Origin: Heritagella caecorum
GTDB lineage: Bacteria; Bacillota; Clostridia; Oscillospirales; Acutalibacteraceae
NCBI GenBank assembly: GCA_904419035.1
Contig: CAJFQL010000004.1
Coordinates: 24,338 to 88,337 of the forward strand
Direction: 5' to 3'
DNA length: 64,000 bases
A program made the translations under genes and the position numbers. Shown piece by piece: positions 7,725 to 16,332 of the stretch. Under the pieces are notes generated by a model that was not told the DNA's origin, ran no database searches, and saw nothing but the letters and a program-made list of their open reading frames with translations. Position 1 is the stretch's first letter; the number at the start of each line of letters is the position of its first letter.

Positions 7725-8726
7725 TTACGGCTGGTTTGTCACATACAGGGGTTTTTCGCCTTTTTCTATCCGCCACACGTTTTCCCAGATAAACCGGTGG
7801 GCCCGCTGGAACGACCCCACGGTGATGCCGCCGATATGGGGCGAAAAGACAAGTTTTTCCGCCACCTCTTTCGGCAGATGCAGCAGCGGGTGGTCTTCCG
7901 GTACCGGTTCGGGGGACACGGTATCGAGCCCCGCGCCGGCGAGATGGCCGCTAGAGAGCGCACGGATCAGCGCTTCATTTTCCACCAGATCGCCCCGGGC
8001 CGTGTTGATGAGCAGCGCGCCGGGCTTCATGGCCGCCAAAAATTCGTCGTTCACCATGCCGGAAGTTTCGGGCGTGACCGCCACACACAGCATCACAATG
8101 TCGCACTGGGCGAGCAGGTCCGCTTTTTCGCAGTAGATCACCCCGTACTCCCGTTCTTCCTCCACCGGGCGGCGGGTGCGGTTCCAATACAGCAGTTCAC
8201 ACCCAAAGGGAGAAAGCCGCCGGGCGGTCGCTCTGGCAATGTCGCCAAAGCCCAGCAGCCCCACGCGGCACTGGGACAGTTCCGTAATGCCCCCCAGCAT
8301 CATGGTCTCTTTCATGTCCATCTGGTGCCCGGCCCGCACGGCGGCATCGGCCACCACGGCCCGGCGCAACAGCATCAGGCTGAGCATCACGTTCTGTTCG
8401 GCCACGGCCCCGGCATTGACCCCTTTGCAGTTGCAGATAAAAACGCCTTTTTCGTTGGCCGCGGCAGCGTCAAAGCCGTTGACCCCCACGCCTTCTGACT
8501 GGATCAGCCGCAAATCCGGCAGCGCCATAATCGCTTCGCCGGGTACCGGCGTCATGGGGTCGGCCACAATGGCCCTAGCTCCCGCCCCGGCCTTTTGGAT
8601 GTCACCGGCCGAAGCGCCCCGGGGCAGATAGACTTTGTCGCACCCGGCGGCAAACGCGCCCAACGGGCCGTTTTGGGGCAAATAGGTTTCGAACCGTTCC
8701 TTGGCCCCAATCAGCAATATTTTCAT
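7725..8726 (-). CDS. D-isomer-specific 2-hydroxyacid dehydrogenase
   Basis: 333 residues, NAD(P)-dependent reduction of a 2-oxo acid (or the reverse). The nucleotide-binding motif is LGFGDIA (158-164) in a Rossmann domain inserted between halves of the substrate domain; the catalytic trio is Arg244 (NTARG), Glu273 (EPVPEDHPLL) and His297 (SPHIGG). Start ATG 8726 has GGGAGG 8 nt upstream; a second ATG two codons earlier is too close to that site. Which 2-oxo acid is used cannot be read from the sequence; members include phosphoglycerate, lactate, hydroxypyruvate and glyoxylate dehydrogenases, and the length favours a small-molecule type without ACT domain. It has its own promoter and neighbours do not reveal its pathway. 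Confidence 0.9.
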   Translation of the reverse strand: MKILLIGAKERFETYLPQNGPLGAFAAGCDKVYLPRGASAGDIQKAGAGARAIVADPMTPVPGEAIMALPDLRLIQSEGVGVNGFDAAAANEKGVFICNCKGVNAGAVAEQNVMLSLMLLRRAVVADAAVRAGHQMDMKETMMLGGITELSQCRVGLLGFGDIARATARRLSPFGCELLYWNRTRRPVEEEREYGVIYCEKADLLAQCDIVMLCVAVTPETSGMVNDEFLAAMKPGALLINTARGDLVENEALIRALSSGHLAGAGLDTVSPEPVPEDHPLLHLPKEVAEKLVFSPHIGGITVGSFQRAHRFIWENVWRIEKGEKPLYVTNQP

Positions 8727-8784
8727 ACTCATTTCCTCCCTTGGGATCAAAAAATCCTTTTTTCTAAGACAATATACAAAATAT

Positions 8785-8813
8785 AGTATACTACGAAACC
8801 AAAGGGGGCGCAA
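8785..8813 (-). promoter_or_regulatory. Promoter of the 2-hydroxyacid dehydrogenase
   Basis: TTGCGC (8808-8813), 17-bp spacer, TATACT (8785-8790). The -10 box lies within the palindrome TAGTATACTA. Confidence 0.6.
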
Positions 8814-8841
8814 GAAGGGCCCTTTCCCCCTCTTCCTACAT

Positions 8842-8876
8842 AAAAAGGCAACCGGCACTTACATAGCGCCGGTTGC
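8842..8876 (-). terminator. Intrinsic terminator of the GH42 gene
   Basis: Perfect 9-bp stem GCAACCGGC / GCCGGTTGC on the minus strand, loop 11 nt, then C and T's. Confidence 0.9.
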
Positions 8877-8892
8877 TTTCTTTCGTTCCTTT

Positions 8893-10956
8893 TTATGCGT
8901 TTTCGTGCAGGATCAAAACCCCATAAGCCGGAAGTTCCACCGGGCCCTGGCACGTTTCGCCTGTCAGGCTGTTTACCATCTCTTTCGCCAGCATCACCCG
9001 GCGGGGCGCCGCTTTGTAGTTGAGCAGGAAGAAGGTCTTTTTGCCGTCCTTTTCCCGCACGGCCACTTCCACATCCCAGGGGGCTTCGACCCAATCCCCA
9101 TAGGTTTCGTCCATGTGCAGCTTTTTCAGGAACTGCACGGCGGTTTCCCGATTAAAGGCCGCCCCGTAATAGTACACCTTTCCTTTGCCCACCTGCCGTT
9201 CGGTCAACGCCGGGCGGCCGTCGTAGTAATTGCCGCAGAAGAACCCAACGGCTTTGGTGCCGGGCAAGGGCAGCAGCACTTCGTTAAATTCGGGAGCCGG
9301 CAGCCGCTCGCCGCCCCACATGACGGTTTCCGGACCGTCGGCTTCGCACAGCAGGGTGAAATCTTCCACCTTCACCCCCGCCAGTTCCATGGCGTACCCG
9401 GGCATGGGCCGCATGGGGCAGCGCCCGTATTCATCCTTATACCCGGTGCGCACACCGAGGATCAGCGTGCCGCCCCGTTCGGCGTACCGGCGCAGCAAAT
9501 CGGCCCGGGGTTTTGTCAAAATGGTGGGATGCGGATAAACAAGCACATCATACCGTAACAGGTCTTCCACCGTCACGGTGCGCTCGCTTCCCTCTTCGGG
9601 CAAGTAGACAAAATCCATGGGCGTATGGCACACCTGACCGGCTTCGTACCAACCGTAATCGCTGATGCTGTCCTGCCGGCGCCAGTTGTCCTGTTCGCTG
9701 TCCCATTCGTTGCTGTAATCTTTCACCATGGCAATGCGGGCCTGGTACCGGGAACCGGCCAGAGCGGCCATTTTTTCAGTTTCCGCGGCAATTTTCTTTA
9801 GTTCCCTTAACCGGCGGTTCGGCTCGTTATCGTAATTTAACAGCCCGTGCCAGTAAATTTCCGTGCCCACCGGCGCCGTACGCCACCGGAAATACGACAC
9901 GAAATCGGCCCCGTGGGCAATGGCCTGCCAGGTCCACAGCCGCATCTGGCCCGGTTTGGGGGCGGGCTGGCGCATACGGCTGACCCAGCCGCCGGGCCCC
10001 GACTGCTGTTCCATAATGCCGAAATTGGGCGAAATGGAGCGGGTGCGGGTCAGGCTCCAGCCAAAGCGGCGGTCATTCATGGCGCCGGGTTCGTTCGGGT
10101 GATTGCCTTCATCAAAGGCAAAATTCGGGTAGTTGTCGTAGGTCATAAACGACAGCGCCCGCTGGGTCATCTCGTGGCTATCCAAATGGCCAAAAATGCC
10201 GTTGGTGGTAATAAAGACGTTATCCGGGATATACCGGCGCAAAATGGCGCTCTGCCGCTCCAAATACCGGGTGATGATGGCGCTGATAAAGCGCTTTTCC
10301 ATCAGTTTCATATGCGGATTAAATCCGGGGGACGTCACCGGGCGGGGCAGGTAAATTTCGTCCCAGCTGGTGTACGTCTGGTTCCAGAACACGGTGCCCA
10401 TTTTGTCATTCAGGTTTTCGAGGGTGCCGAACTGTTCCTTCATAAAAGTGCGGAACGCCTTGTGGTCGCTTTCGCTGTAGTACACATTCACTTCGCAGTT
10501 GCATTCATTATCCAGCTGCCACCCCACAATGGCCGGATGGCGGCCATAATGCATGGCCATTTGGGTAATGATGCGGTCGCAGAAGGATAAGTACGTTTCG
10601 CTGGTATAATTGTGGTGCTGCCGCAGCCCGTGGCGGTACAGCACCCCGTCCGGCCGGGCATTGAGGGTTTCGGGGTATTTTTCCGTGAGCCACGCCGGGG
10701 GCGTGCAGGTGGGTGTGCAGAAGATCACGTTCATCTCTTCCCTGCTGCACAAATCCAAAAAACGGTCAAAGAACGAAAAATCGAAATGCCCTTCGGTGGG
10801 TTCGATTTTGCTCCAGGCAAATTCCCCCACCCGCACACACTCGATACCGTTTTCTTTCATGCGGCGCAAATCTTCCTGCCATAGGTGTTCATCCCAATGT
10901 TCCGGGTAATAACAGACCCCCAACGCAAGGTGGTCTAGGTGCATGGTCTTTTCCAT
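8893..10956 (-). CDS. GH42 beta-galactosidase
   Basis: 687 residues, the usual length for GH42. N-terminal barrel begins GVCYYPEHWDEHLW; the acid/base Glu151 is in GWQLDNECN and the presumed nucleophile Glu316 in GIMEQQSG, followed by the trimerisation-like domain and a C-terminal beta domain. Releases terminal beta-galactose from short galacto-oligosaccharides; no signal peptide, so cytoplasmic. Start ATG 10956 has AGGGGAAG about 8 nt upstream; an ATG at 10977 lacks a site. The gene has its own promoter and terminator and so is a single-gene unit, downstream of an ABC exporter on the same strand. Substrate preference within the family (lactose, galactan, arabinogalactan fragments) is not evident. 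Confidence 0.95.
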   Translation of the reverse strand: MEKTMHLDHLALGVCYYPEHWDEHLWQEDLRRMKENGIECVRVGEFAWSKIEPTEGHFDFSFFDRFLDLCSREEMNVIFCTPTCTPPAWLTEKYPETLNARPDGVLYRHGLRQHHNYTSETYLSFCDRIITQMAMHYGRHPAIVGWQLDNECNCEVNVYYSESDHKAFRTFMKEQFGTLENLNDKMGTVFWNQTYTSWDEIYLPRPVTSPGFNPHMKLMEKRFISAIITRYLERQSAILRRYIPDNVFITTNGIFGHLDSHEMTQRALSFMTYDNYPNFAFDEGNHPNEPGAMNDRRFGWSLTRTRSISPNFGIMEQQSGPGGWVSRMRQPAPKPGQMRLWTWQAIAHGADFVSYFRWRTAPVGTEIYWHGLLNYDNEPNRRLRELKKIAAETEKMAALAGSRYQARIAMVKDYSNEWDSEQDNWRRQDSISDYGWYEAGQVCHTPMDFVYLPEEGSERTVTVEDLLRYDVLVYPHPTILTKPRADLLRRYAERGGTLILGVRTGYKDEYGRCPMRPMPGYAMELAGVKVEDFTLLCEADGPETVMWGGERLPAPEFNEVLLPLPGTKAVGFFCGNYYDGRPALTERQVGKGKVYYYGAAFNRETAVQFLKKLHMDETYGDWVEAPWDVEVAVREKDGKKTFFLLNYKAAPRRVMLAKEMVNSLTGETCQGPVELPAYGVLILHENA

Positions 10957-11002
10957 ATCGACAACTTCCCCTTTCATCCGGCCGGGCCGGTTTTCTGGCT
11001 TT

Positions 11003-11031
11003 ATGGTACCACACAAAAGCTGTCTGTACAA
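11003..11031 (-). promoter_or_regulatory. Promoter of the GH42 gene
   Basis: TTGTAC (11026-11031), 17-bp spacer, TACCAT (11003-11008); it lies just upstream of the GH42 start, next to the end of the ABC exporter gene. Confidence 0.6.
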
Positions 11032-11048
11032 GTCCTTTTTTGCCCCGC

Positions 11049-12791
11049 TTACGCCTTTTCGTCCCCGGCGGCGATGGCCTGTTTGTCGCACAGCTCTTTA
11101 TAAAGGCCATTTTGGGCCAATAGTTCTTCGTGGCGGCCCTGTTCCACAATGCGCCCCTCTTTCAGTACCAAAATCTGGTCGGCCCGGCGCACGGTGGAAA
11201 GCCGGTGGGCAATCACGATCATGGTTCGGGACCCGGCCAGGTGGTCGATGGCTTTTTGGATTTCCGCTTCGGTTTCGGTATCCACGGCCGAGGTGGCTTC
11301 ATCCAAAATCAGCACCGGCGTGTCCCGCAAAATAGCCCGGGCAATAGACAGCCGCTGCTTTTGCCCGCCTGATAGCCGCACGCCCCGTTCCCCCACGGGC
11401 GTTTCGTACCCTTTGGGCATACGGCGGATAAATTCGTCGGCATGGGCCGCCCGGGCGGCCGCTTCGATTTCCTCCCTCGTGGCGCTTTCCACCCCATAGG
11501 CGATATTTTCCGCAATGGTGCCGTTAAACAGGAACGTGTCTTGCAGCACCATGGAAAGCCGGTCGCGCACGTCGGCTAAACGGGCATGGCGGATATCGAC
11601 GCCATCGAGCAACACCCGGCCGGAAACGGGGTCATAAAACCGCTCTAATAGCGCTGTGATGGTGGTTTTCCCCACCCCGGTGGGGCCGACCAGCGCCACC
11701 ATAGTGCCCGGCGCCGCATGGAATGAAATATCCCGGAGCACCGGTTCGGCCGGATCGTACCAGAAGGATACATGGTCAAACACAATATCCCCTTTCCCTT
11801 CCGGCAGCGGGACGGGGGTTTCATCTTCTTTAATTTCCGATTCGGCGTCGAGAATATCGAATACCCGCACCGCCCCGGCGTAGGTCTGCTGTACGTCTTC
11901 CACCAGCCGGGCCAGGGTGGCCAGCGGTTCGTAGAAAAGCGCTAAGTACATCATAAAGCCTACGACGTCGCTCACGGCCATGTCGCCCCCCAGCGCCATA
12001 CTGCCGCCCAACGCCACCACAATCACGGTACCCAGAGATGTGAGCAGCTGCACCAGCGGCTGGTACACGGCGTTGGCGAAATTCGCGTGGACGTTCACCC
12101 GGGAATAGGTATCGCATTCCTGCGCGATTTTTTCGTGTTCCGCCTGTTCTTTGTGGAACGTCTGGATTTCCCGCATGCCGGACACATGGTCCTGCAAAAT
12201 GCCGTTGAGTTCGCCCAGCACCCGTTGGTTTACGCGATAGAGCGGCGCCACCCGTTTGGAATACTGCAAACTGAGCAGCACCACAAACGGCACGGGAATC
12301 AGCGTAAACGCCGCGAGCACCGGGTTGATCACAAACAGCATCACCGCCACCCCCAGCACGATGAGCACGTTGCTGAGCAAATCGGGGATGGCGTGGGCCA
12401 CCAGGATTTCGATTTGCCGGGTGTCGTTGACCATGCGGCTCATCAAATCGCCGGTCTGTTTGTCGTGGTAATACCGCAGGGACAGCGCCTGCAATTTATC
12501 ATATACCGTTAACGTCAGTTCCGGCACAAAGCGCCACGCCGCCAAGTGGGAAATCCCCAGCTGGATAAACCGGCACACGGCCCTTACGAGATACGCCCCT
12601 ACCAGCACCAGCGCGTAAATCCACAGGCCATTTTGCGTCAACACGCCCTCCTGCAGCCCCGCGGTCAGCCGCCGGGTAATTTCCGGTGTGACCAAGTTTA
12701 AAAGCGCCGCACCGATAATCCCCAGCACCGCGATCAATAACGTACCCCAGTGGCGCCGCGCCATTTTCATTAACCGGCCGGTAAATCCCAT
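11049..12791 (-). CDS. ABC exporter half-transporter (MsbA/BmrA-like)
   Basis: 580 residues with an N-terminal six-helix exporter domain (about 1-310) and a C-terminal ATPase: Walker A GPTGVGKTT near 363, Q-loop, signature LSGGQKQRL near 470, Walker B VLILDEATSAVD near 490, and H-loop IAHRLST. Such half-transporters work as homo- or heterodimers to export drugs, lipids or peptides. No partner gene adjoins it, so a homodimer is likely. Start 12791 is preferred over the ATG at 12797 because the GGGGG site is only 3 nt from the latter and 9 nt from the former. A consensus promoter precedes it. Cargo unknown. Confidence 0.93.
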   Translation of the reverse strand: MGFTGRLMKMARRHWGTLLIAVLGIIGAALLNLVTPEITRRLTAGLQEGVLTQNGLWIYALVLVGAYLVRAVCRFIQLGISHLAAWRFVPELTLTVYDKLQALSLRYYHDKQTGDLMSRMVNDTRQIEILVAHAIPDLLSNVLIVLGVAVMLFVINPVLAAFTLIPVPFVVLLSLQYSKRVAPLYRVNQRVLGELNGILQDHVSGMREIQTFHKEQAEHEKIAQECDTYSRVNVHANFANAVYQPLVQLLTSLGTVIVVALGGSMALGGDMAVSDVVGFMMYLALFYEPLATLARLVEDVQQTYAGAVRVFDILDAESEIKEDETPVPLPEGKGDIVFDHVSFWYDPAEPVLRDISFHAAPGTMVALVGPTGVGKTTITALLERFYDPVSGRVLLDGVDIRHARLADVRDRLSMVLQDTFLFNGTIAENIAYGVESATREEIEAAARAAHADEFIRRMPKGYETPVGERGVRLSGGQKQRLSIARAILRDTPVLILDEATSAVDTETEAEIQKAIDHLAGSRTMIVIAHRLSTVRRADQILVLKEGRIVEQGRHEELLAQNGLYKELCDKQAIAAGDEKA

Positions 12792-12828
12792 GTTCATGTG
12801 CCCCCTCTTTTACTTTTCAAATAAAGTT

Positions 12829-12857
12829 ATCTTACACCTTTTCTTTTCCGTTGTCAA
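12829..12857 (-). promoter_or_regulatory. Promoter of the ABC exporter
   Basis: Perfect -35 TTGACA (12852-12857), 17-bp spacer, TAAGAT (12829-12834). It overlaps the tail of the htpG terminator. Confidence 0.75.
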
Positions 12858-12897
12858 AAAAATCCCCGGCGCGGTTTGTCACCGTACCGGGGATTTT
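12856..12897 (-). terminator. Intrinsic terminator of htpG
   Basis: Stem AAAATCCCCGG / CCGGGGATTTT on the minus strand followed by T's, directly after the htpG stop. Confidence 0.9.
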
Positions 12898-12912
12898 CGG
12901 AAAGCGAAACGC

Positions 12913-14817
12913 TTATTCGCCCACCATCAGTTCACAGATTTTATTCGTATAGGCCACCGGGTCTTCCACGGGGAAGCCTTCGATCAGCATGGCCTGGGTG
13001 TACAAAAGCTGGGTATATTCCTTTACCTTTGCCTTATCGCCCTCATACAGCGACTGCAAGCGGCGGAAAATCGGGTGGTTTACGTTGATTTCCAGCACCC
13101 GCTGGGCCGTCACTTTTTCGTTGCCGGGCATCGCGTTGAGCACCTTTTCCATTTCCAGCGTCACGGCGCCTTCGGTGGAAATGCACACCGGGTGGCTCTT
13201 CAGGCGCTGGGACAGTACGACCGCTTTGACCTTGCCATCCAGGGAGTCTTTCATGAAGTTGAGCAGATCCTTGTTTTCTTCTACCTTCTGTTCGGTTTCC
13301 TTCTTTTCTTCCTCGGTACCCAAATCCAGGTCGTCGGAGGAAATATTCTTGAAGGTCTTTTCCTGGTAGCTGCCCAGCATACGCAGGGCGAATTCATCCA
13401 CATTGTCCGTCAGGTACAAAATCTCGTACCCCTTATCCCGCAGCAGTTCCGTCTGGGGCAGCTGCTGGATGTGGGTGAGGGAATCGCCGCAGGCATAGTA
13501 GATGTCCTTCTGGTCTTCCTTCATGCGGCTGACATATTCGCCCAGGGTCGTGAGCTTATCTTCATGGGACGAAACGAACATGAGCAGGTCCTGCAGCAGT
13601 TCTTTTTTGGCGCCGTAATCCGCATAGACGCCAAACTTCAGCTGCAAGCCAAAGTTCTTATAGAAGGTTTCGTACTTTTCCCGGTCGTTTTGCAGCATGG
13701 AAGCTAGTTCGCTCTTAATCTTCTTTTCCAGCCGGCTTTCGATCAGTTTCAGCTGGCGGTCGTGCTGCAGCATTTCACGGGAAATATTCAGGGACAGATC
13801 TTGGGAATCCACCACGCCTTTTACAAAGCTGAAGCAGTCGGGCAGCAGGTCGGGGCATTTTTCCATAATCAGCACACCGCTGGCATACAGCTGCAAGCCC
13901 TTTTCAAAATCCCGGGAATAGTAATCCATGGGGGCCTGGGACGGGATGAACAGCAGCGCGTCATAGGTGGCGGTGCCTTCGGTGCTGGTGCGGATCACCT
14001 TGAGAGGAGCCTGCCAATCCATAAACTTTTCGCGGTAGAAGTTGTCGTATTCTTCGTCGGTGACTTCGTTCTTTTTCTTATGCCACAGCGGCACCATGCT
14101 GTTGAGGGTTTCCATCTCGTCGACGGTTTCCCATTCCGGTTCTTTCCCGTCTTTGCCGGTGCCATCCTTCAGGCGGCTCTTGTGCATCATCATGCGGATG
14201 GGGTAGCGGATATAATCGCTGTATTTCTTTACCAGGCTCTGCAGCCGGTACTGGTCGAGATATTCGCTGAACTTTTCGTCTTCGGTATCGTCTTTCAGGT
14301 GCAGGATAATGGTGGTGCCGTGGCCGTCCTCTTTTTTGCAGGAGGTAATGCTGTAGCCTTCAGCCCCTTTGGAGTGCCAGCAATAGGCTTCGTCGCTGCC
14401 ATAGGCGCGGCTCTTCACGGTGACGTCATCGCTGACCATAAAGGCGGAGTAAAAGCCCACGCCGAACTGGCCGATGATGTCGATATCTTCCTGTTTTTCG
14501 TTTTCATTTTTAAATTTCAGCGAACCGCTGTTGGCAATCACACCCAGGTTATTGTCCAGCTCTTCTTTGGTCATGCCGCAGCCGTTATCCGAAATCGTCA
14601 GGGTACGGGCGTCTTTATCCGCCTGCAGCGTAATGGCAAAATCGCTGCGGTTCAGGCCCGTGTCGCCGCCCTGCAGCGCATGATAATACAGCTTATCAAT
14701 GGCGTCGCTGGCGTTGCTGATCAGTTCCCGCAGGAAGATTTCGTGGTGGGTATAGATCGAATTGATCATCAGATCCAGTAGGCGCTTGGATTCTGACTTA
14801 AACTGTTTTAGTGCCAT
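12913..14817 (-). CDS. htpG: Chaperone HtpG (Hsp90)
   Basis: 634 residues, full length for bacterial Hsp90. The N-terminal ATP lid domain starts MALKQFKSESKRLLDLMINSIYTHHEIFLRELISNASDA-type sequence (catalytic Glu and Asn in RELISNASDA), with DNGCGM and GQFGVGFYSAF motifs of the GHKL fold, then middle and C-terminal dimerisation domains. It assists folding and refolding of client proteins in the cytoplasm with ATP. Control is visible: a CIRCE element lies between the promoter and the start codon, so HrcA repression with heat-shock induction is expected. Monocistronic with its own terminator. Confidence 0.97.
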   Translation of the reverse strand: MALKQFKSESKRLLDLMINSIYTHHEIFLRELISNASDAIDKLYYHALQGGDTGLNRSDFAITLQADKDARTLTISDNGCGMTKEELDNNLGVIANSGSLKFKNENEKQEDIDIIGQFGVGFYSAFMVSDDVTVKSRAYGSDEAYCWHSKGAEGYSITSCKKEDGHGTTIILHLKDDTEDEKFSEYLDQYRLQSLVKKYSDYIRYPIRMMMHKSRLKDGTGKDGKEPEWETVDEMETLNSMVPLWHKKKNEVTDEEYDNFYREKFMDWQAPLKVIRTSTEGTATYDALLFIPSQAPMDYYSRDFEKGLQLYASGVLIMEKCPDLLPDCFSFVKGVVDSQDLSLNISREMLQHDRQLKLIESRLEKKIKSELASMLQNDREKYETFYKNFGLQLKFGVYADYGAKKELLQDLLMFVSSHEDKLTTLGEYVSRMKEDQKDIYYACGDSLTHIQQLPQTELLRDKGYEILYLTDNVDEFALRMLGSYQEKTFKNISSDDLDLGTEEEKKETEQKVEENKDLLNFMKDSLDGKVKAVVLSQRLKSHPVCISTEGAVTLEMEKVLNAMPGNEKVTAQRVLEINVNHPIFRRLQSLYEGDKAKVKEYTQLLYTQAMLIEGFPVEDPVAYTNKICELMVGE

Positions 14818-14844
14818 GAGACATCAACCTCTGTTTCTCTATTT

Positions 14845-14871
14845 TTAGCACTCTCATGCTTTAAGTGCTAA
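14845..14871. promoter_or_regulatory. CIRCE operator (HrcA binding site)
   Basis: TTAGCACTC - 9 nt - AAGTGCTAA, against the consensus TTAGCACTC-N9-GAGTGCTAA: one mismatch in 18. It overlaps the expected transcription start of htpG. Confidence 0.95.
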
Positions 14872-14875
14872 AAAC

Positions 14876-14904
14876 ATTGTACCGCAAGATGCCTCAGAAT
14901 GCAA
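14876..14904 (-). promoter_or_regulatory. htpG promoter
   Basis: TTGCAT (14899-14904), 17-bp spacer, TACAAT (14876-14881), immediately upstream of CIRCE. Confidence 0.85.
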
Positions 14905-14946
14905 GAACAAATTGTAAACATTTTAAAAGGCCCGCAAAAACGCCAC

Positions 14947-14993
14947 AAAAAAAACCGGCGAAGGCTGTCTTTTCAAAACAACCTTCACCGGTT
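14947..14993 (-). terminator. Intrinsic terminator of ftsZ
   Basis: Minus-strand stem AAACCGGTGAAGG / CCTTCGCCGGTTT with T-run, 29 nt beyond the ftsZ stop. Confidence 0.9.
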
Positions 14994-15021
14994 TATAGGC
15001 AGGAAAACCCGCCCAACATTC

Positions 15022-16125
15022 TTAGTCGCGGAAAATCTTGTTGATTTCGGCCAGGAAATCATCGGGATCCGGCGTTTTGGCCGCCGTTCCCATGGTGGGC
15101 GCTACCGGGGCCGGTTCCTGCGGGGCCGGTTCCTGGGCTTTTTTGCCCTCCAGCACCGCATCGGTCTTGTCTTTGTCAAAACCGGTGGCGATGACCGTGA
15201 CCGTCATTTCGTCTTCCATGTTGTCATCGAACGCAGCACCCCAAATGATGTTGGCTTCGGGGTCGGCCTGTTCCCGCACCATGCTGGCGGCCGTGTCGAT
15301 TTCGTCCAGCCCGATATCGGGGGAGGACGTGACATTGATAATCACACCGCTGGCGCCGTCGATGGACGTTTCCAGCAGCGGGCTGGAAATGGCCGCTTTG
15401 GCCGCCATTTCGGCCTTGTCTTTCCCGGAAGCATGTCCCACACCCATGTGAGCCAGGCCGGCGTCTTTCATGACCGACGTCACGTCGGCAAAGTCCAGGT
15501 TGATGACACCCAAATCCTTGATCAGATCGGAAATACTCTGGGCACCCTGACGCAGCACATCGTCGGCGATTTTAAACGCGTTGACCAGCGTAATGCGCTG
15601 TTCGCTGACGAGTTTCAGCCGTTCGTTGGGGATGACCACCAGGGAGTCCACCTGTTCGCGCAAATTGCGGATGCCCTCTTCCGCTTGGGCCATGCGGCGT
15701 CTGCCTTCAAATTCAAAAGGCTTTGTCACAATGCCTACGGTGAGCACGCCCAAATCCCGGGCCACACCGGCTACCACCGGCGCTGCCCCGGTACCCGTAC
15801 CGCCGCCCATACCGGCGGTGATGAACACCATATCGGCGCCGCGCACGGCCGCTGCAATGGCATCCCGGCTTTCTTCGGCAGCTTTGGCGCCGATTTCCGG
15901 ATGCGAACCGGCCCCTTTTCCGCCGGTAATCTTTTCACCAATTTGAATTTTTTCCGTTGCCTTGGAGCGGTTCAGCGCCTGCCGGTCGGTATTCATGCTG
16001 ATGAATTCCACGCCCTGCACGCCACTTTCGATCATACGGTTGACTGTATTTCCACCGCCGCCGCCAACACCGATCACCTTGATCTGTACCTCGTAATCCG
16101 CGGGGCTGTCGATTTCGAATGCCAT
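15022..16125 (-). CDS. ftsZ: Cell division protein FtsZ
   Basis: 367-residue tubulin homologue that polymerises with GTP into the division ring. The tubulin signature GGGTGTG is at 107-113 and the T7 loop NLDFADV (209-215) supplies the catalytic Asp for the neighbouring subunit. The globular core ends near 318; a short Pro/Ala/Glu linker follows, then the end DPDDFLAEINKIFRD. The usual C-terminal peptide with the I-P-x-F-L core is absent and only DFL is left, so partner binding (FtsA is not encoded in the cluster) may differ. Start ATG 16125 has AGGAGG 10 nt upstream. It has its own promoter and terminator although it follows ftsQ in the division cluster. Confidence 0.97.
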   Translation of the reverse strand: MAFEIDSPADYEVQIKVIGVGGGGGNTVNRMIESGVQGVEFISMNTDRQALNRSKATEKIQIGEKITGGKGAGSHPEIGAKAAEESRDAIAAAVRGADMVFITAGMGGGTGTGAAPVVAGVARDLGVLTVGIVTKPFEFEGRRRMAQAEEGIRNLREQVDSLVVIPNERLKLVSEQRITLVNAFKIADDVLRQGAQSISDLIKDLGVINLDFADVTSVMKDAGLAHMGVGHASGKDKAEMAAKAAISSPLLETSIDGASGVIINVTSSPDIGLDEIDTAASMVREQADPEANIIWGAAFDDNMEDEMTVTVIATGFDKDKTDAVLEGKKAQEPAPQEPAPVAPTMGTAAKTPDPDDFLAEINKIFRD

Positions 16126-16208
16126 CTGACTTCATCCTCCTGCTATGTAGATTTGCATACGGATTTTCCGCATGCAAAAGGAAACTTTTTTATACTGTGT
16201 ACCATTTA

Positions 16209-16237
16209 AGAGTACCACGAATCGGGCAGTTTGACAA
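16209..16237 (-). promoter_or_regulatory. ftsZ promoter with upstream palindrome
   Basis: TTGTCA (16232-16237), 17-bp spacer, TACTCT (16209-16214). A 14-bp palindrome ATTTTCGCGAAAAT lies just upstream at 16242-16255 and may bind a regulator. Confidence 0.7.
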
Positions 16238-16332
16238 GAAAATTTTCGCGAAAATCCTCGTTTACCCGGTTTTTTTTCGCTTGTTTTTTTGCTTTTTGTT
16301 CAAAACCGTTTCGAAACGCAAAAAGGCCGGTT

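Noticed and set aside
14899..16209. 436-codon plus-strand frame opposite ftsZ
   Set aside because: Antisense shadow of ftsZ in high-GC DNA; the minus-strand product is unmistakable and the shadow has no recognisable domain.
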